Positions 17,790 to 26,599 of a stretch of 64,000 bases of DNA are shown here, piece after piece. Origin of the DNA: Paracoccaceae bacterium (GTDB taxonomy: Bacteria > Pseudomonadota > Alphaproteobacteria > Rhodobacterales > Rhodobacteraceae). The stretch lies in contig JAPORQ010000026.1 in assembly GCA_026710155.1 (NCBI GenBank), positions 1 to 64,000 of the forward strand. The letters run 5' to 3'. The notes beneath the pieces were generated by a model, which was given only the letters and a program-made list of their open reading frames with translations, ran no database searches and was not told the origin of the DNA. The position numbers and the translations under genes are program-made. Within the stretch, counting starts at the first letter, position 1. Each line of letters starts with the position of its first letter.

Positions 17790-18930
17790 TCAATGCTCCC
17801 AATTTGTCCAGTTCTCGAAAAATGATTGTTCTCTGAATTTGATTGGTACCCTCATAAATTTGGGTAATTTTTGCATCCCTGTAAAGACGTTCGACTTCAA
17901 ATCCACGAATGTACCCGGAACCACCAAAAATCTGAATGGCATCAGAGGTGCGAACAACTGCAATGTCTGAGGCAAAGCATTTGGCCATTGAGCAGGCTTT
18001 CGTTGCATTTTCACCATTATCCATTTTTATTGCAGCTGAGTGGACCAGCAGCCGAGCAGCTTCAATATCCTTTGCCATATCCGCGATCAACCATTGGATG
18101 CCTTGGAATTTGGCAATTTCGCGACCAAACTGCTTGCGTTGACGGGCATAGTCTAGTGCTGCTTCCAAACTAGCTTGGGCAATACCGACTGCAAGTGAAG
18201 CGATCCCCACGCGTCCTTTGTTGAGGACATTCATCATGATTGGAAAACCCTGTCCTTCTTTTCCCAGAAGTGCATTCTCGGATAACAGGACGTTATCAAA
18301 AGTCAAGGCTCCCACAGGGCTTGCACATTGCCCCAACTTACTTTCCTTATTTCCTTTTGTTACTCCATCTGCGTTCAAATCCACAATAAATACCGACATA
18401 CCTTGATGGCCTGCATCAGGGTCAGTTTTGACCAATACAAATCCAAGATCGGCTATCGGTCCATTATGAATCCAAATTTTCTGGCCGTTCAATAACCATC
18501 CATTATCCGTCTTGGTCGCAACGGATCGTATCCCGGCAACATCGGTCCCCGCTTCGGGTTCGGTAATACAATAAGCAACAATCTTTTTGAAGGAGAGAAC
18601 ATCTGGAAGAATCTGTTTTTGTTGTTTGGTGGTTCCATAATCAACGAGAAGGGAGGTTATGAGTTCTACGAGACCGCATTGATCAGCAACAGAAGCGTAA
18701 CCTCGGGAGAGTTCCTCCATAATCAAAACATAATTTAAAACATCAAGTCCGGCTCCTCCCAAATTTTCGGGTACACAAATCCCAAAAAATCCCAATTTCC
18801 CCAACTTCCGGTAAACTTCGATTGGAAAACATCCTGTTTGATCCAATTCATTGGCTATGGGGCGGATTTCGTCTTCAGCAAATTTCCGAGCGAGAGACTT
18901 TAATTCTTTATGATCTTCTGTTAAATTCAT
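17782..18930 (-). CDS. Acyl-CoA dehydrogenase
   Basis: The protein has 382 residues, full length for the family. The FAD-contact segment CITEPEAGTDVAG lies near 120-132. The C-terminal domain has RQFG-type QRKQFGREIAKFQGIQW (near 265-281), IFGGSGYIRGFEVERLYRDAKITQIYEGTNQIQ (about 338-370) and the catalytic glutamate in YEGTNQ. It introduces a 2,3 double bond into an acyl-CoA. It leads the four-gene minus-strand operon. Operator site 4 is only five bases upstream of its ATG. An acyl-CoA dehydrogenase translated in an overlapping frame with a sugar-type SDR and aldolase operon is unusual and links acyl-CoA and sugar chemistry. Confidence 0.93.
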   Translation of the reverse strand: MNLTEDHKELKSLARKFAEDEIRPIANELDQTGCFPIEVYRKLGKLGFFGICVPENLGGAGLDVLNYVLIMEELSRGYASVADQCGLVELITSLLVDYGTTKQQKQILPDVLSFKKIVAYCITEPEAGTDVAGIRSVATKTDNGWLLNGQKIWIHNGPIADLGFVLVKTDPDAGHQGMSVFIVDLNADGVTKGNKESKLGQCASPVGALTFDNVLLSENALLGKEGQGFPIMMNVLNKGRVGIASLAVGIAQASLEAALDYARQRKQFGREIAKFQGIQWLIADMAKDIEAARLLVHSAAIKMDNGENATKACSMAKCFASDIAVVRTSDAIQIFGGSGYIRGFEVERLYRDAKITQIYEGTNQIQRTIIFRELDKLGALND

Positions 18931-18934
18931 ATAA

Positions 18935-18950
18935 TTAACCAGTTAGTTAC
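18935..18950. promoter_or_regulatory. TetR-type operator upstream of the acyl-CoA dehydrogenase operon (site 4)
   Basis: TTAAC-CAGTTA-GTTAC shares eleven consecutive bases (AGTTAGTTACT) with site 1. It lies five bases before the ATG on the minus strand and within the 249-base divergent gap to the aldo/keto reductase gene, so it could control either or both. Confidence 0.5.
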
Positions 18951-19179
18951 TTTTATTGAAAATAATCCTTACCCTCTGAGATTGCAATCCAAAATAAGGT
19001 ATCCGGTGAGTGAAAGAAGCCATTTATCCGGAATTTACAGCGGCAAGGATTGATATATGAAATGAGATCATTGTGGTACAGGTGGAAAAGGAAATAAGGC
19101 TGATAATAATGTGTATCAAGGGCAAAATTCCATCCCCTGCATGGGTCAAGGATTAATTCAGAAAGAGAGGAAAAGTAAA

Positions 19180-20196
19180 ATGGAACCTTCTACAAAACAA
19201 AAATTCGGGCGGGTTGACTTGGAGGTAACTGCTTTCGGGTTTGGAACGGCGCCAGTGGGAAATATTTTTCGTGAAATTGATGAACAAACTTCTGACGCCA
19301 TGTACCAAGAGGCTTGGGACCACGGCGTGAGGTATTACGATACCGCCCCCATGTATGGCCACGGATTGTCGGAACTCAGGACTGGTCATTCGTTACGCTG
19401 GAAAAATCGTGATGATTTTGTCCTCTCTTCAAAAATTGGCCGCATCCTCAAGCCCAAAAGAAAGTCCGAAATTGATTTTTTTCCTTGGAACAACGCAGCT
19501 GCAAATGTCATGGAATTTGACTACAGCTATGATGGCACAATGCGTTCGTTTGAGGATTCTCTCCAGAGAACGGCCTTGGAAAAGATGGATATTTGCTTTA
19601 TTCATGACATTGATGTGTTTACCCGAGGAGATGAACAGCCTGAAGTGTTCAAGCAGGCTATGGATGGGGCATGGAAAGCACTGGAACAACTTCGGTCAGA
19701 AGGTGTTGTCAAGGCAATAGGTGTAGGAGTCAATGAATGGGAAGTCTGTCAGGCAGCACTGGAGGCAAGAGACTTTGACTGCTTCTTGTTGGCCGGCCGT
19801 TATACATTGCTTGAGCAGGATTCGCTAAACACCTTCTTGCCTTTGTGTGAAAAGAGAAATGCTGCAGTCGTCGTAGGAGGAGGCTTTAATTCCGGTATTT
19901 TAGCAACCGGTGCAATAGAGGGTGCGAAGTATAATTACGCACCAGCACCACAGGAGATGATGCAAAAAGTAAGTAATATTGAAAATGTTTGTCGTGATTT
20001 CAAAATTCCACTTGCTGCCGCAGCACTTCAATTTGTAGTGGCTCATCCGGCAATACCGAGTTTTATTGCGGGAACCCGAACAGTTGAGCAACTAGACAAC
20101 AACTTAAAGTGGTTTAGTTTTCCTATTCCGACTGAATTTTGGGCAGAGCTCAAGGGAAAAGGCCTGCTTCGAGAAGACGCGCCAACTCCAGAATAG
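19180..20196 (+). CDS. Aldo/keto reductase (aldose dehydrogenase-like)
   Basis: The protein has 338 residues and is an (alpha/beta)8 NADP-dependent oxidoreductase. The catalytic tetrad is visible: Asp in YYDTAPMYG (about 55), Tyr in the same segment, Lys in VLSSKIGR (about 84), and His in ICFIHDIDV (about 147). The match is closest to the D-threo-aldose/L-fucose dehydrogenase and pyridoxal dehydrogenase group, which oxidise aldoses to lactones. ATG 19180 is chosen because AGAGGA precedes it by eight bases; the upstream in-frame extension has no ribosome-binding site. It is divergent from the acyl-CoA dehydrogenase operon and fits the first oxidation of a free sugar. Confidence 0.88.
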   Translation: MEPSTKQKFGRVDLEVTAFGFGTAPVGNIFREIDEQTSDAMYQEAWDHGVRYYDTAPMYGHGLSELRTGHSLRWKNRDDFVLSSKIGRILKPKRKSEIDFFPWNNAAANVMEFDYSYDGTMRSFEDSLQRTALEKMDICFIHDIDVFTRGDEQPEVFKQAMDGAWKALEQLRSEGVVKAIGVGVNEWEVCQAALEARDFDCFLLAGRYTLLEQDSLNTFLPLCEKRNAAVVVGGGFNSGILATGAIEGAKYNYAPAPQEMMQKVSNIENVCRDFKIPLAAAALQFVVAHPAIPSFIAGTRTVEQLDNNLKWFSFPIPTEFWAELKGKGLLREDAPTPE

Positions 20197-20486
20197 CCCT
20201 TCAGTGAGGTAAAAGCTTTGTTACATGGAAATTTTCTTTTGAATTTGTGATTTATTGTATTCATAAGGCATTTTTTCTCTTTTTTTTCTGGTGCAATGAT
20301 ACCTGCAACAGAATGTTGTCTGATGTGTTGTTTTAGATGGAGAGGAATGTAACCGAAAGATCACATGGATGATATGTCACTTGGCTCTGGGAGGATAGCA
20401 TAAGATCTTTATAGAGACTTCTGTAAAAGGCGAAAATTCCAATGATTCAAGGCCGATTGAAACCTTATCGACCTTTGGTGCATGCT
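20197..20486. other. Intergenic gap, nothing recognised
   Basis: About 290 bases separate the aldo/keto reductase and the lytic transglycosylase genes, which point towards each other. Some pyrimidine runs are present near 20270-20285, but no clear hairpin-plus-T terminator or gene. Confidence 0.4.
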
Positions 20487-22541
20487 CTATAGAAGGGAGC
20501 TGATACGAATTGGTGAAACCCTTTTGTTGAATCGGTGTTGGTATACTGTTATGGATTCAAGTACCCTCATGACATAGTTCCTTGTTTCGGAATAAGGTAT
20601 GTGTTCAATCCAATCAATTATGCTATGAGTGCTTTCACCTGGTTTTCCAAGTGTTTTCAACCACCCGCTCAATCTGCCGGGCCCTGCATTGTATGCAGCA
20701 AAGACCAGAACATTGTCACCATCAAATTTCTCAAAAAGTTCCCGCAAATAGGCTGAGCCGATTTGGAGGTTGTATTCCTGGTCAAGCAGTACTTTCTTGA
20801 TTGGTCCCCTGATGCCCAAATCGCCAGCTATCTCCTCTCCGGTGTTGGGCAAGACCTGCATCAATCCCAAGGCGCCCTTGTGGCTGACCGCCTGGGGCCT
20901 GAATTCGGTTTCCTGTCGAATTATGGAAAGTGTAACTTCGGGTTTGGTTGGTAAATTCTGTGTGGCCAGGTCGGGAATTGGATAGAGGTAATCCAAAATC
21001 ATATCACCTTGTCTTGTACCTTGCTTGGCTATTTTGACCATTGAAAAGTTGGCTCCATGTGATTCGGCTAATTGGGCAAGGGCAGCCAATCCTTCCCGGT
21101 CAAGTTCTTCAGCTTTATGGGCAAGGAACCAACCCGCAAAAGACTCTATTCCTGCCGAATGGAAAAGTATGGCAGCCCGTACCACTTTTTCCCTTTGTAA
21201 CATTTTGACTGTTCGATTGTTGACTGGCTCTCGGGAAATCAGGGTTTTGCTGGTGGGATAGTTGATTTTTTCAGCTGACAACTGACCATAAAAGGAAGTT
21301 TGGAAACGGGCTCCAAACTGGTAGGCAATCTTGGCATCTTCATTATTGCCAGCTGACTCATGGGCAACTCCCAACCAATATCCTGCCCTTCCCAATCTTA
21401 CAGGTGAATAGGAAGGATAGGAATAGGAAGGCCGGATAACCTCCTGATAATAATTGTAAAAGTGCCCCAAGGCCCTTTGGGGGTCTTGAAGCTTTCGAAG
21501 TGCAATAAACCCGGCCAACCATTCAAGGTCAAGGTAACTATTTCGCTGTTTTCTCTCCCAAGTGGGAATATCAGAGTTGGAAAGCCATTCCAGAGAGTTA
21601 AATCGATCATTTTGGGTCAGGAAATGCTTCGAGGCTATGTCATAGGCCAACTGGTTTTTTTCCTCTCTCATAAGGGCATGGGCAAGACGATATCTCTTGC
21701 TGGCCCAAAAAATCGGCTTTCCAAGATTTTTGGCCGAAGAACTTCGCTCCAGCAGCAATTCCAGTGCCGATTGATCATGACCGTGATGATCTCGCCACAA
21801 GATACGGTCATAGGCCAATCCCGGGTCGGTAATATATTCCTTGGGAATCCTGTTGATCAAATCATTGACACCCTCGTTCATTGAATCCAGTGAAATCCTG
21901 GCCTTGTAAAGGAACTGTTGTTCTTTCCTGAGATAAGGGAAAAGTGTTTCGGCTTCCTCAATACGGTTCAGCCAAAGCAGATTATCCAATCTGGTTTCCA
22001 GCAGGGGAATTGTGTCAGAGGGATAGTTCTGGATGACATATTCCAGATCATCGTCCGAGAAAGGCAGGGAAAGTATTGCGTTTCGAATGACACTATTTGC
22101 TTCCCTTGGTCTTTGCAGTTTTCCCAATGCTTCAGCAAATCTGATGGCACCTGAACCATTTTGTGGATTGTAGTTGTTGAAATAATCCACGACCTGATTG
22201 GGATTTTCTTCACCCGAAAATGATTTTTCACCAGTTTTCCTGAGGATTTTCAAGCCAGGCCATTCATCATTTTCCGCGAGAAAGGCACGATAGGATTGCC
22301 AATCATCAATACCGGTCCGCAGGTGCAACCATCGTACAACATCAACAGCCACCGAATCTGTAACTTTGTTGGCATATTGATAGGCTTCCTCCCATTTTTC
22401 CCTCGAAGCATTTTCAAAGGCAAGATTGAAATTTTCTGTATCCTGCTTGCTGGGACTAGCCAGGGATGATGTACAAACAAGGAGGGCAATCAGTATTCCC
22501 CCAACAACTTGCCAAAACGGTAAAAAAATCATGTAGTTCAC
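20487..22541 (-). CDS. slt: Soluble lytic murein transglycosylase
   Basis: The protein has 684 residues. An N-terminal hydrophobic segment (about 5-26) followed by SSLASPS looks like a signal peptide, placing it in the periplasm. A long alpha-helical, superhelix-type region follows. The catalytic SLT domain is C-terminal: SIIRQETEFRPQAVS at about 535-549 with the catalytic Glu in RQETEF, then GALGLMQVLPNTG and FAAYNAGPGRLSGW. It cleaves the MurNAc-GlcNAc bond of peptidoglycan to give anhydro-muropeptides, during wall growth and recycling. The divergent neighbour is dapA, an arrangement common in alphaproteobacteria. Confidence 0.93.
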   Translation of the reverse strand: MNYMIFLPFWQVVGGILIALLVCTSSLASPSKQDTENFNLAFENASREKWEEAYQYANKVTDSVAVDVVRWLHLRTGIDDWQSYRAFLAENDEWPGLKILRKTGEKSFSGEENPNQVVDYFNNYNPQNGSGAIRFAEALGKLQRPREANSVIRNAILSLPFSDDDLEYVIQNYPSDTIPLLETRLDNLLWLNRIEEAETLFPYLRKEQQFLYKARISLDSMNEGVNDLINRIPKEYITDPGLAYDRILWRDHHGHDQSALELLLERSSSAKNLGKPIFWASKRYRLAHALMREEKNQLAYDIASKHFLTQNDRFNSLEWLSNSDIPTWERKQRNSYLDLEWLAGFIALRKLQDPQRALGHFYNYYQEVIRPSYSYPSYSPVRLGRAGYWLGVAHESAGNNEDAKIAYQFGARFQTSFYGQLSAEKINYPTSKTLISREPVNNRTVKMLQREKVVRAAILFHSAGIESFAGWFLAHKAEELDREGLAALAQLAESHGANFSMVKIAKQGTRQGDMILDYLYPIPDLATQNLPTKPEVTLSIIRQETEFRPQAVSHKGALGLMQVLPNTGEEIAGDLGIRGPIKKVLLDQEYNLQIGSAYLRELFEKFDGDNVLVFAAYNAGPGRLSGWLKTLGKPGESTHSIIDWIEHIPYSETRNYVMRVLESITVYQHRFNKRVSPIRISSLL

Positions 22542-22652
22542 ACTTATTTACTCTGCTCTTTTTTGTTTTTCATTCTATATTATCTTAGTTGAGGCTTTGC
22601 AATTATTTTTACCATTTCATTTATTTATTAATATCAAATTACGGATAGTAAG

Positions 22653-23528
22653 ATGTTTTCTGGATCATTACCTGCACTGGTCACCCCTTTTAATTCAAAA
22701 AAGGTTGATTGGAGTACGCTTGAAGCATTGATCAAATGGCATATCGCTGAAGGTTCCAATGGTATTGTGGCCGTTGGTACGACAGGTGAAAGCCCAACCT
22801 TGAGTCATCAGGAACACGAGGAGGTTTTCAGGGCGGTTATCGAATACACTGGAGGTAGAATACCTGTAATTGCCGGAGCTGGTTCAAATTCAACGGAAGA
22901 GGCATTGGGACTTGTTCAAGCTGCAGAGGAGACGGGTGCAGATGCAGTGCTGGTAGTAACACCGTATTACAACAAACCTACGCAAACCGGATTGTACGAA
23001 CACTTCAGGGTATTGCACGACAACAGCAATGTTCCAATCATCATATATAACATCCCGGGCCGCTCGGTCATTGACATGGCTCCGACAACCATGGGGCAGT
23101 TGGCCAAATTGTCAAGGATAATTGGAGTAAAGGATGCTACGGGCGATGTTGTAAGGGTATCCCAGCAAAGGGAAACTTGTGGCGAGGATTTTCTGCAACT
23201 TTCCGGCGAGGATGCATCAGCCCTGGGTTTCAATGCCCATGGAGGCAGGGGGTGTATTTCCGTTACCGCCAATGTTGCACCTGGGTTGTGCTCCGAATTC
23301 CAGCAAGCCACCTTGCAAGGTGATTATCAAAAGGCTCTCCATATCCAGGATAGGCTGTTGCCACTGCACAGGGCCATATTTATTGAACCCGGACTGGTCG
23401 GTGCAAAATTCGGTCTATCAGTCTTGGGAAGGTGTTCCGAGGAAGTACGCTTGCCATTGACACCTCTTGCCAAATCGACAAAGCAGAAGATTATTGAAGC
23501 CATGAAGTCGACCGGAATTATTGACTAG
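22653..23528 (+). CDS. dapA: 4-Hydroxy-tetrahydrodipicolinate synthase
   Basis: The protein has 291 residues, the normal length. It condenses pyruvate with aspartate semialdehyde in the lysine/diaminopimelate pathway in the cytoplasm. The Schiff-base lysine is K160 in [10 protein letters not shown]. The catalytic triad is completed by T44 (VGTTGES), Y132 (IIYNIPGR) and Y106 in YYNKPT, and R137 binds the carboxylate. Genes usually following in alphaproteobacteria start with smpB. Here an AT-rich island of about 2.5 kb separates the two. Confidence 0.97.
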   Translation: MFSGSLPALVTPFNSKKVDWSTLEALIKWHIAEGSNGIVAVGTTGESPTLSHQEHEEVFRAVIEYTGGRIPVIAGAGSNSTEEALGLVQAAEETGADAVLVVTPYYNKPTQTGLYEHFRVLHDNSNVPIIIYNIPGRSVIDMAPTTMGQLAKLSRIIGVKDATGDVVRVSQQRETCGEDFLQLSGEDASALGFNAHGGRGCISVTANVAPGLCSEFQQATLQGDYQKALHIQDRLLPLHRAIFIEPGLVGAKFGLSVLGRCSEEVRLPLTPLAKSTKQKIIEAMKSTGIID

Positions 23529-23604
23529 ATTTCTTCCTATTTCGAAATCATTCACGATTTAATTACAGGTGGGTTTCAAAGTTTTTATGCACTTTTTATG
23601 TGAC

Positions 23605-24198
23605 TTATTTTGAATTAACTTCTTGCAAGGCAAAGGCGGGAATACCAATTTCCATACCTTGTAATGGTCTTAGATCTAATACAGCTCCAAATGGCAAAAA
23701 AAAGTATTCAAAACGATTATAATCAGAACCCCAATAAACCATAGCACATGCCATTGGGGCACCTTTTCCAATAGCACCCCCTTTTTCCAAAAACTTTAGT
23801 CGGGTATCATAAAGGAATACAACACCTTCAGCAGCACCAAAAACAAACTCCTTCCAATGCCTTGTGTTCGTGGCTACGGGTACAAGTGCCAAAACCTCAG
23901 CCCCAAAATGCAAATGTGTGTCTTGGCATTTCTTAAACCAATTAATTATACTTGTCCCTCGTAATCTATCACGCCCGTACGGAGGATTAACAAATACTGT
24001 TGGGGCGTTCCAAGGCAAAACCAAACCATCAGATTCAGGAAGTCTATATTCACTATTTGCTCCGACTACAGAATATTCATTTGAACAAGGGTCTAAAGCT
24101 ATTTCACCACCAAAGAATTCCTTAATTACTTTCACATATTTAGGTGGTGTACACCAATGGAGACTAACTGAATCAGTGTTGCTACGACCTGCAGTCAT
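23605..24198 (-). CDS. Phage-type DNA N6-adenine methyltransferase (Dam family)
   Basis: The protein has 197 residues and resembles the phage N-6-adenine-methyltransferase (DNA_N-6-adenine_methyltransferase/Dam) family. ALDPCSN at 34-40 and the catalytic NPPY at 71-74, in the usual spacing for these small enzymes, mark the methyl-transfer site. It would methylate adenine in a short DNA motif using S-adenosylmethionine. The gene lies nine bases downstream of a gene for a PD-(D/E)XK-like protein on the same strand and is transcribed towards dapA. The pair is inserted between dapA and smpB. It could protect the host against the neighbouring nuclease; an orphan phage-derived role is the alternative. 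Confidence 0.87.
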   Translation of the reverse strand: MTAGRSNTDSVSLHWCTPPKYVKVIKEFFGGEIALDPCSNEYSVVGANSEYRLPESDGLVLPWNAPTVFVNPPYGRDRLRGTSIINWFKKCQDTHLHFGAEVLALVPVATNTRHWKEFVFGAAEGVVFLYDTRLKFLEKGGAIGKGAPMACAMVYWGSDYNRFEYFFLPFGAVLDLRPLQGMEIGIPAFALQEVNSK

Positions 24199-24207
24199 AG
24201 ATTGCTC

Positions 24208-25338
24208 CTAGTTTTCCCTCTTGGCAAGTTTGTTTATAATGCTTCTCAAGGATTGAATTGTACCTTCTTCTGGGGTTATGAGATTAAACCATTCTTCGAT
24301 TTGATCAGAATTAGATGAAAAATAATTTTTTATTATTTTATCAGTTTTTAAGTCAATTTTCACTTTGGTAAATATATTATTACCCCCAATTTTTTTGTAA
24401 CTATTGTTAAAGGCCTTTTTTACAGGTCTCATTTCTTTTCTGGGATTGAGAATAAGTTCATTGGTAAACTCTCTTAATCCATCATCAGTAAGAAATAGTA
24501 ACCAATCATAGGAATTGGCCAATATACTGAGTTCCTTATTTTTATTTTCTGCAGTGAACCAATTACCATGATTGCTCACAATTCCTATGGTAAGTATAAA
24601 GCCTGGATATTTTGAAGGGTTGCAGATTATCTCTTCCTGAAATTCTTGATAAGGGAGATTAATAAGGTTGCCGGATCGATCTTCAAAGATTCCTTTGTAC
24701 TTTCCGTCTTTCATTATAAATTTTTGTAAAGAGGAAACTGAGTTGGCTACATATGAGCCCTGTTTGGCCTTTTCGATTGTTTGTGGTCCTCTGCTTTGTC
24801 CTTCCTCAACACCTACCCGTTTACATTCGACAATTGCAAAGGGGTTTTTGGATAAATGGCAGATATTTATTGAGCAATTTTTACGGTAAAAATTATTTAT
24901 GTTTGCTATAATCAGTTTATCATTGGATTCGGCAAGTCGTGCTGCATTTCTAAGTACATAATTTCCAGAACTTCCAGAAATTAGAATTGGATTCCTTTTT
25001 AATATATTCTCTGTAAAATCCCAATGTTCTGCTAATTTTTTTACTGTCAAAGGTGGTGAATTAAGTTTGAATGCAACCATTTCTTTTTGTAAAATTGGAT
25101 GAAGGGAATATTCTACATTATGAGTAATATTAGGGTTGCCAAATTCTGGCACTTGACTTTCGATAACTATATGATCGGTTAACCCCCAAGACTGAAGGAC
25201 ATAGTAAGCGACGATCTCTACCAAAGTTCCCAAAGCCCTACCAGCAGCCTTTTTTGGATCTTTCCTGTTAGAAAATACATTATTTGCTAAATGTTTCTGA
25301 ACTTCATCAATAGAAACATTTTGAGATATTTTTCTCAA
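24208..25338 (-). CDS. Putative type II restriction endonuclease (PD-(D/E)XK-like)
   Basis: The protein has 376 residues and I do not recognise a named family with certainty. Features pointing to a nuclease: an N-terminal helix GRALGTLVEIVAYYVL with acidic E41, and the strand NPFAIVECKRVGVEEG, whose E171-x-K173 fits the PD-(D/E)XK catalytic half-motif. This is followed by GPQTIEKAKQGSYVAN, a conserved-looking helix. Codon use is strongly AT-rich, unlike slt or dapA, suggesting acquisition by transfer. The gene is the upstream member of a pair with the adenine methyltransferase (nine bases apart), the layout of a compact restriction-modification system. Recognition sequence is unknown; a different DNA-processing role is possible. 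Confidence 0.6.
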   Translation of the reverse strand: MRKISQNVSIDEVQKHLANNVFSNRKDPKKAAGRALGTLVEIVAYYVLQSWGLTDHIVIESQVPEFGNPNITHNVEYSLHPILQKEMVAFKLNSPPLTVKKLAEHWDFTENILKRNPILISGSSGNYVLRNAARLAESNDKLIIANINNFYRKNCSINICHLSKNPFAIVECKRVGVEEGQSRGPQTIEKAKQGSYVANSVSSLQKFIMKDGKYKGIFEDRSGNLINLPYQEFQEEIICNPSKYPGFILTIGIVSNHGNWFTAENKNKELSILANSYDWLLFLTDDGLREFTNELILNPRKEMRPVKKAFNNSYKKIGGNNIFTKVKIDLKTDKIIKNYFSSNSDQIEEWFNLITPEEGTIQSLRSIINKLAKREN

Positions 25339-26058
25339 TTTGCTTTTCTCACTTCGATTATCGCTCTATAAAAAATCAAACCGGTCATTGGCACCAGATA
25401 TAACTAAGCTTGAATCATATGTCACAAAAACATTAAAAATGATGCTGCCTGATCTGAAATTCAGAACTGATTTAGAACCAAAAATGTTTTTTTATCTGGA
25501 AATGTAATCAATTTACTACATTTTTGGACTTATGGAACAAGCTCTAAGTAAAGGAACAAAAATTTTGAAAATTATTCATCCCATATGATTTATTAGAATG
25601 ATAAGTATCTTCTATTAACCAGACTTTGTTATAGAATGATTTTAGGAAGCAAACTGAAAATTTGCTTCAATTTAAACGAATTACCAATTGCATAATGAGA
25701 GTGTAGTTAGATAGGGTTCCAATGTCCCTAATTAATCAATCAGTATTACACCAAGTTATGATGAATTTAGAATATTTTATTATGAGAGAATGGGTAATAT
25801 TAACTAATTCTGAAATTAACATAATAGTAAACCAAGAATACATAAGATGCATTCTTAAAGTATCTATAAATCAGCCTTAAGTACCAAGATAGAAATTATA
25901 ATACTTACATAAATTTACCAACATAAAAGCATTGGACAAGGTGTGTTATTTTAATTGATGGGATAGCCTTGAGCGCTGAATAATTGGGGATTTTTGAACA
26001 GAACTGGTATAGGTTCAAATGAGAATATAATTTTAAAGCAAGAATCCCATTTTGAACA
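25339..26058. other. AT-rich 720-bp gap without convincing gene
   Basis: The gap lies between the nuclease-like gene and smpB. It is very AT-rich and full of stops in all frames. One 52-codon frame (25722-25880, plus) has no ribosome-binding site or motif and I do not call it. It may hold decayed DNA from the island and the promoter regions of both neighbouring genes, which diverge. No tRNA, tmRNA or direct repeat was recognised. Confidence 0.5.
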
Positions 26059-26538
26059 ATGTCCAAGTCCCCAGAAGAAAAAAACTACAAGATTCTTGCC
26101 GTGAATAGGCGTGCTAGGCATGATTATTTCATCGAAAGCGAATTGGAATGTGGCATTATGCTTCATGGATCCGAAGTCAAGTCACTTCGTACCGCGCAAT
26201 GCAACATAGCTGAAAGTTACGCCTCTGTCGAAAACCAGGAATTGTGGTTGATAAACAGTTACATAGCACCATACGAAAAGTCTCGCAATTTCCGGCATGA
26301 AGAACGACGCAATAGAAAACTTCTAGTTTCAAAAAAGGAATTGGCCAAATTATGGTCGAATACCAAAAGAGAGGGAAAGACTCTGGTACCACTGGTCCTG
26401 TATTTCAATCACAAGGGTCTGGCCAAGGTTAAAATTGGTATTGCCAAGGGAAAGAAACTTATGGACAAACGCCAAACCGAGCAAAAAAGAGACTGGAAAC
26501 GTAATCAGCAAAGGTTACTTAAACAATCAATCAAATAA
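26059..26538 (+). CDS. smpB: SsrA-binding protein SmpB
   Basis: The protein has 159 residues. It binds tmRNA and delivers it to stalled ribosomes for trans-translation. The oligonucleotide-binding core is clear: [29 protein letters not shown] (about 14-42), IAESYA, and the basic C-terminal tail [24 protein letters not shown], which inserts in the mRNA channel. The tmRNA gene itself is not in the window. The initiation context is weak, with no good Shine-Dalgarno sequence before the ATG. It is followed by a sulfurtransferase gene in the same direction. Confidence 0.97.
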   Translation: MSKSPEEKNYKILAVNRRARHDYFIESELECGIMLHGSEVKSLRTAQCNIAESYASVENQELWLINSYIAPYEKSRNFRHEERRNRKLLVSKKELAKLWSNTKREGKTLVPLVLYFNHKGLAKVKIGIAKGKKLMDKRQTEQKRDWKRNQQRLLKQSIK

Positions 26539-26599
26539 ATGCTCACAAGGTCATTTTGCCTGTTCATTTTTTTCTTCTTTTACGTAATATGGTTGTACT

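Noticed and set aside
25722..25880. 52-codon frame in the AT-rich gap before smpB
   Set aside because: There is no ribosome-binding site or known motif, and frames of this length occur by chance in AT-rich DNA less often than short ones but still readily; evidence is insufficient.
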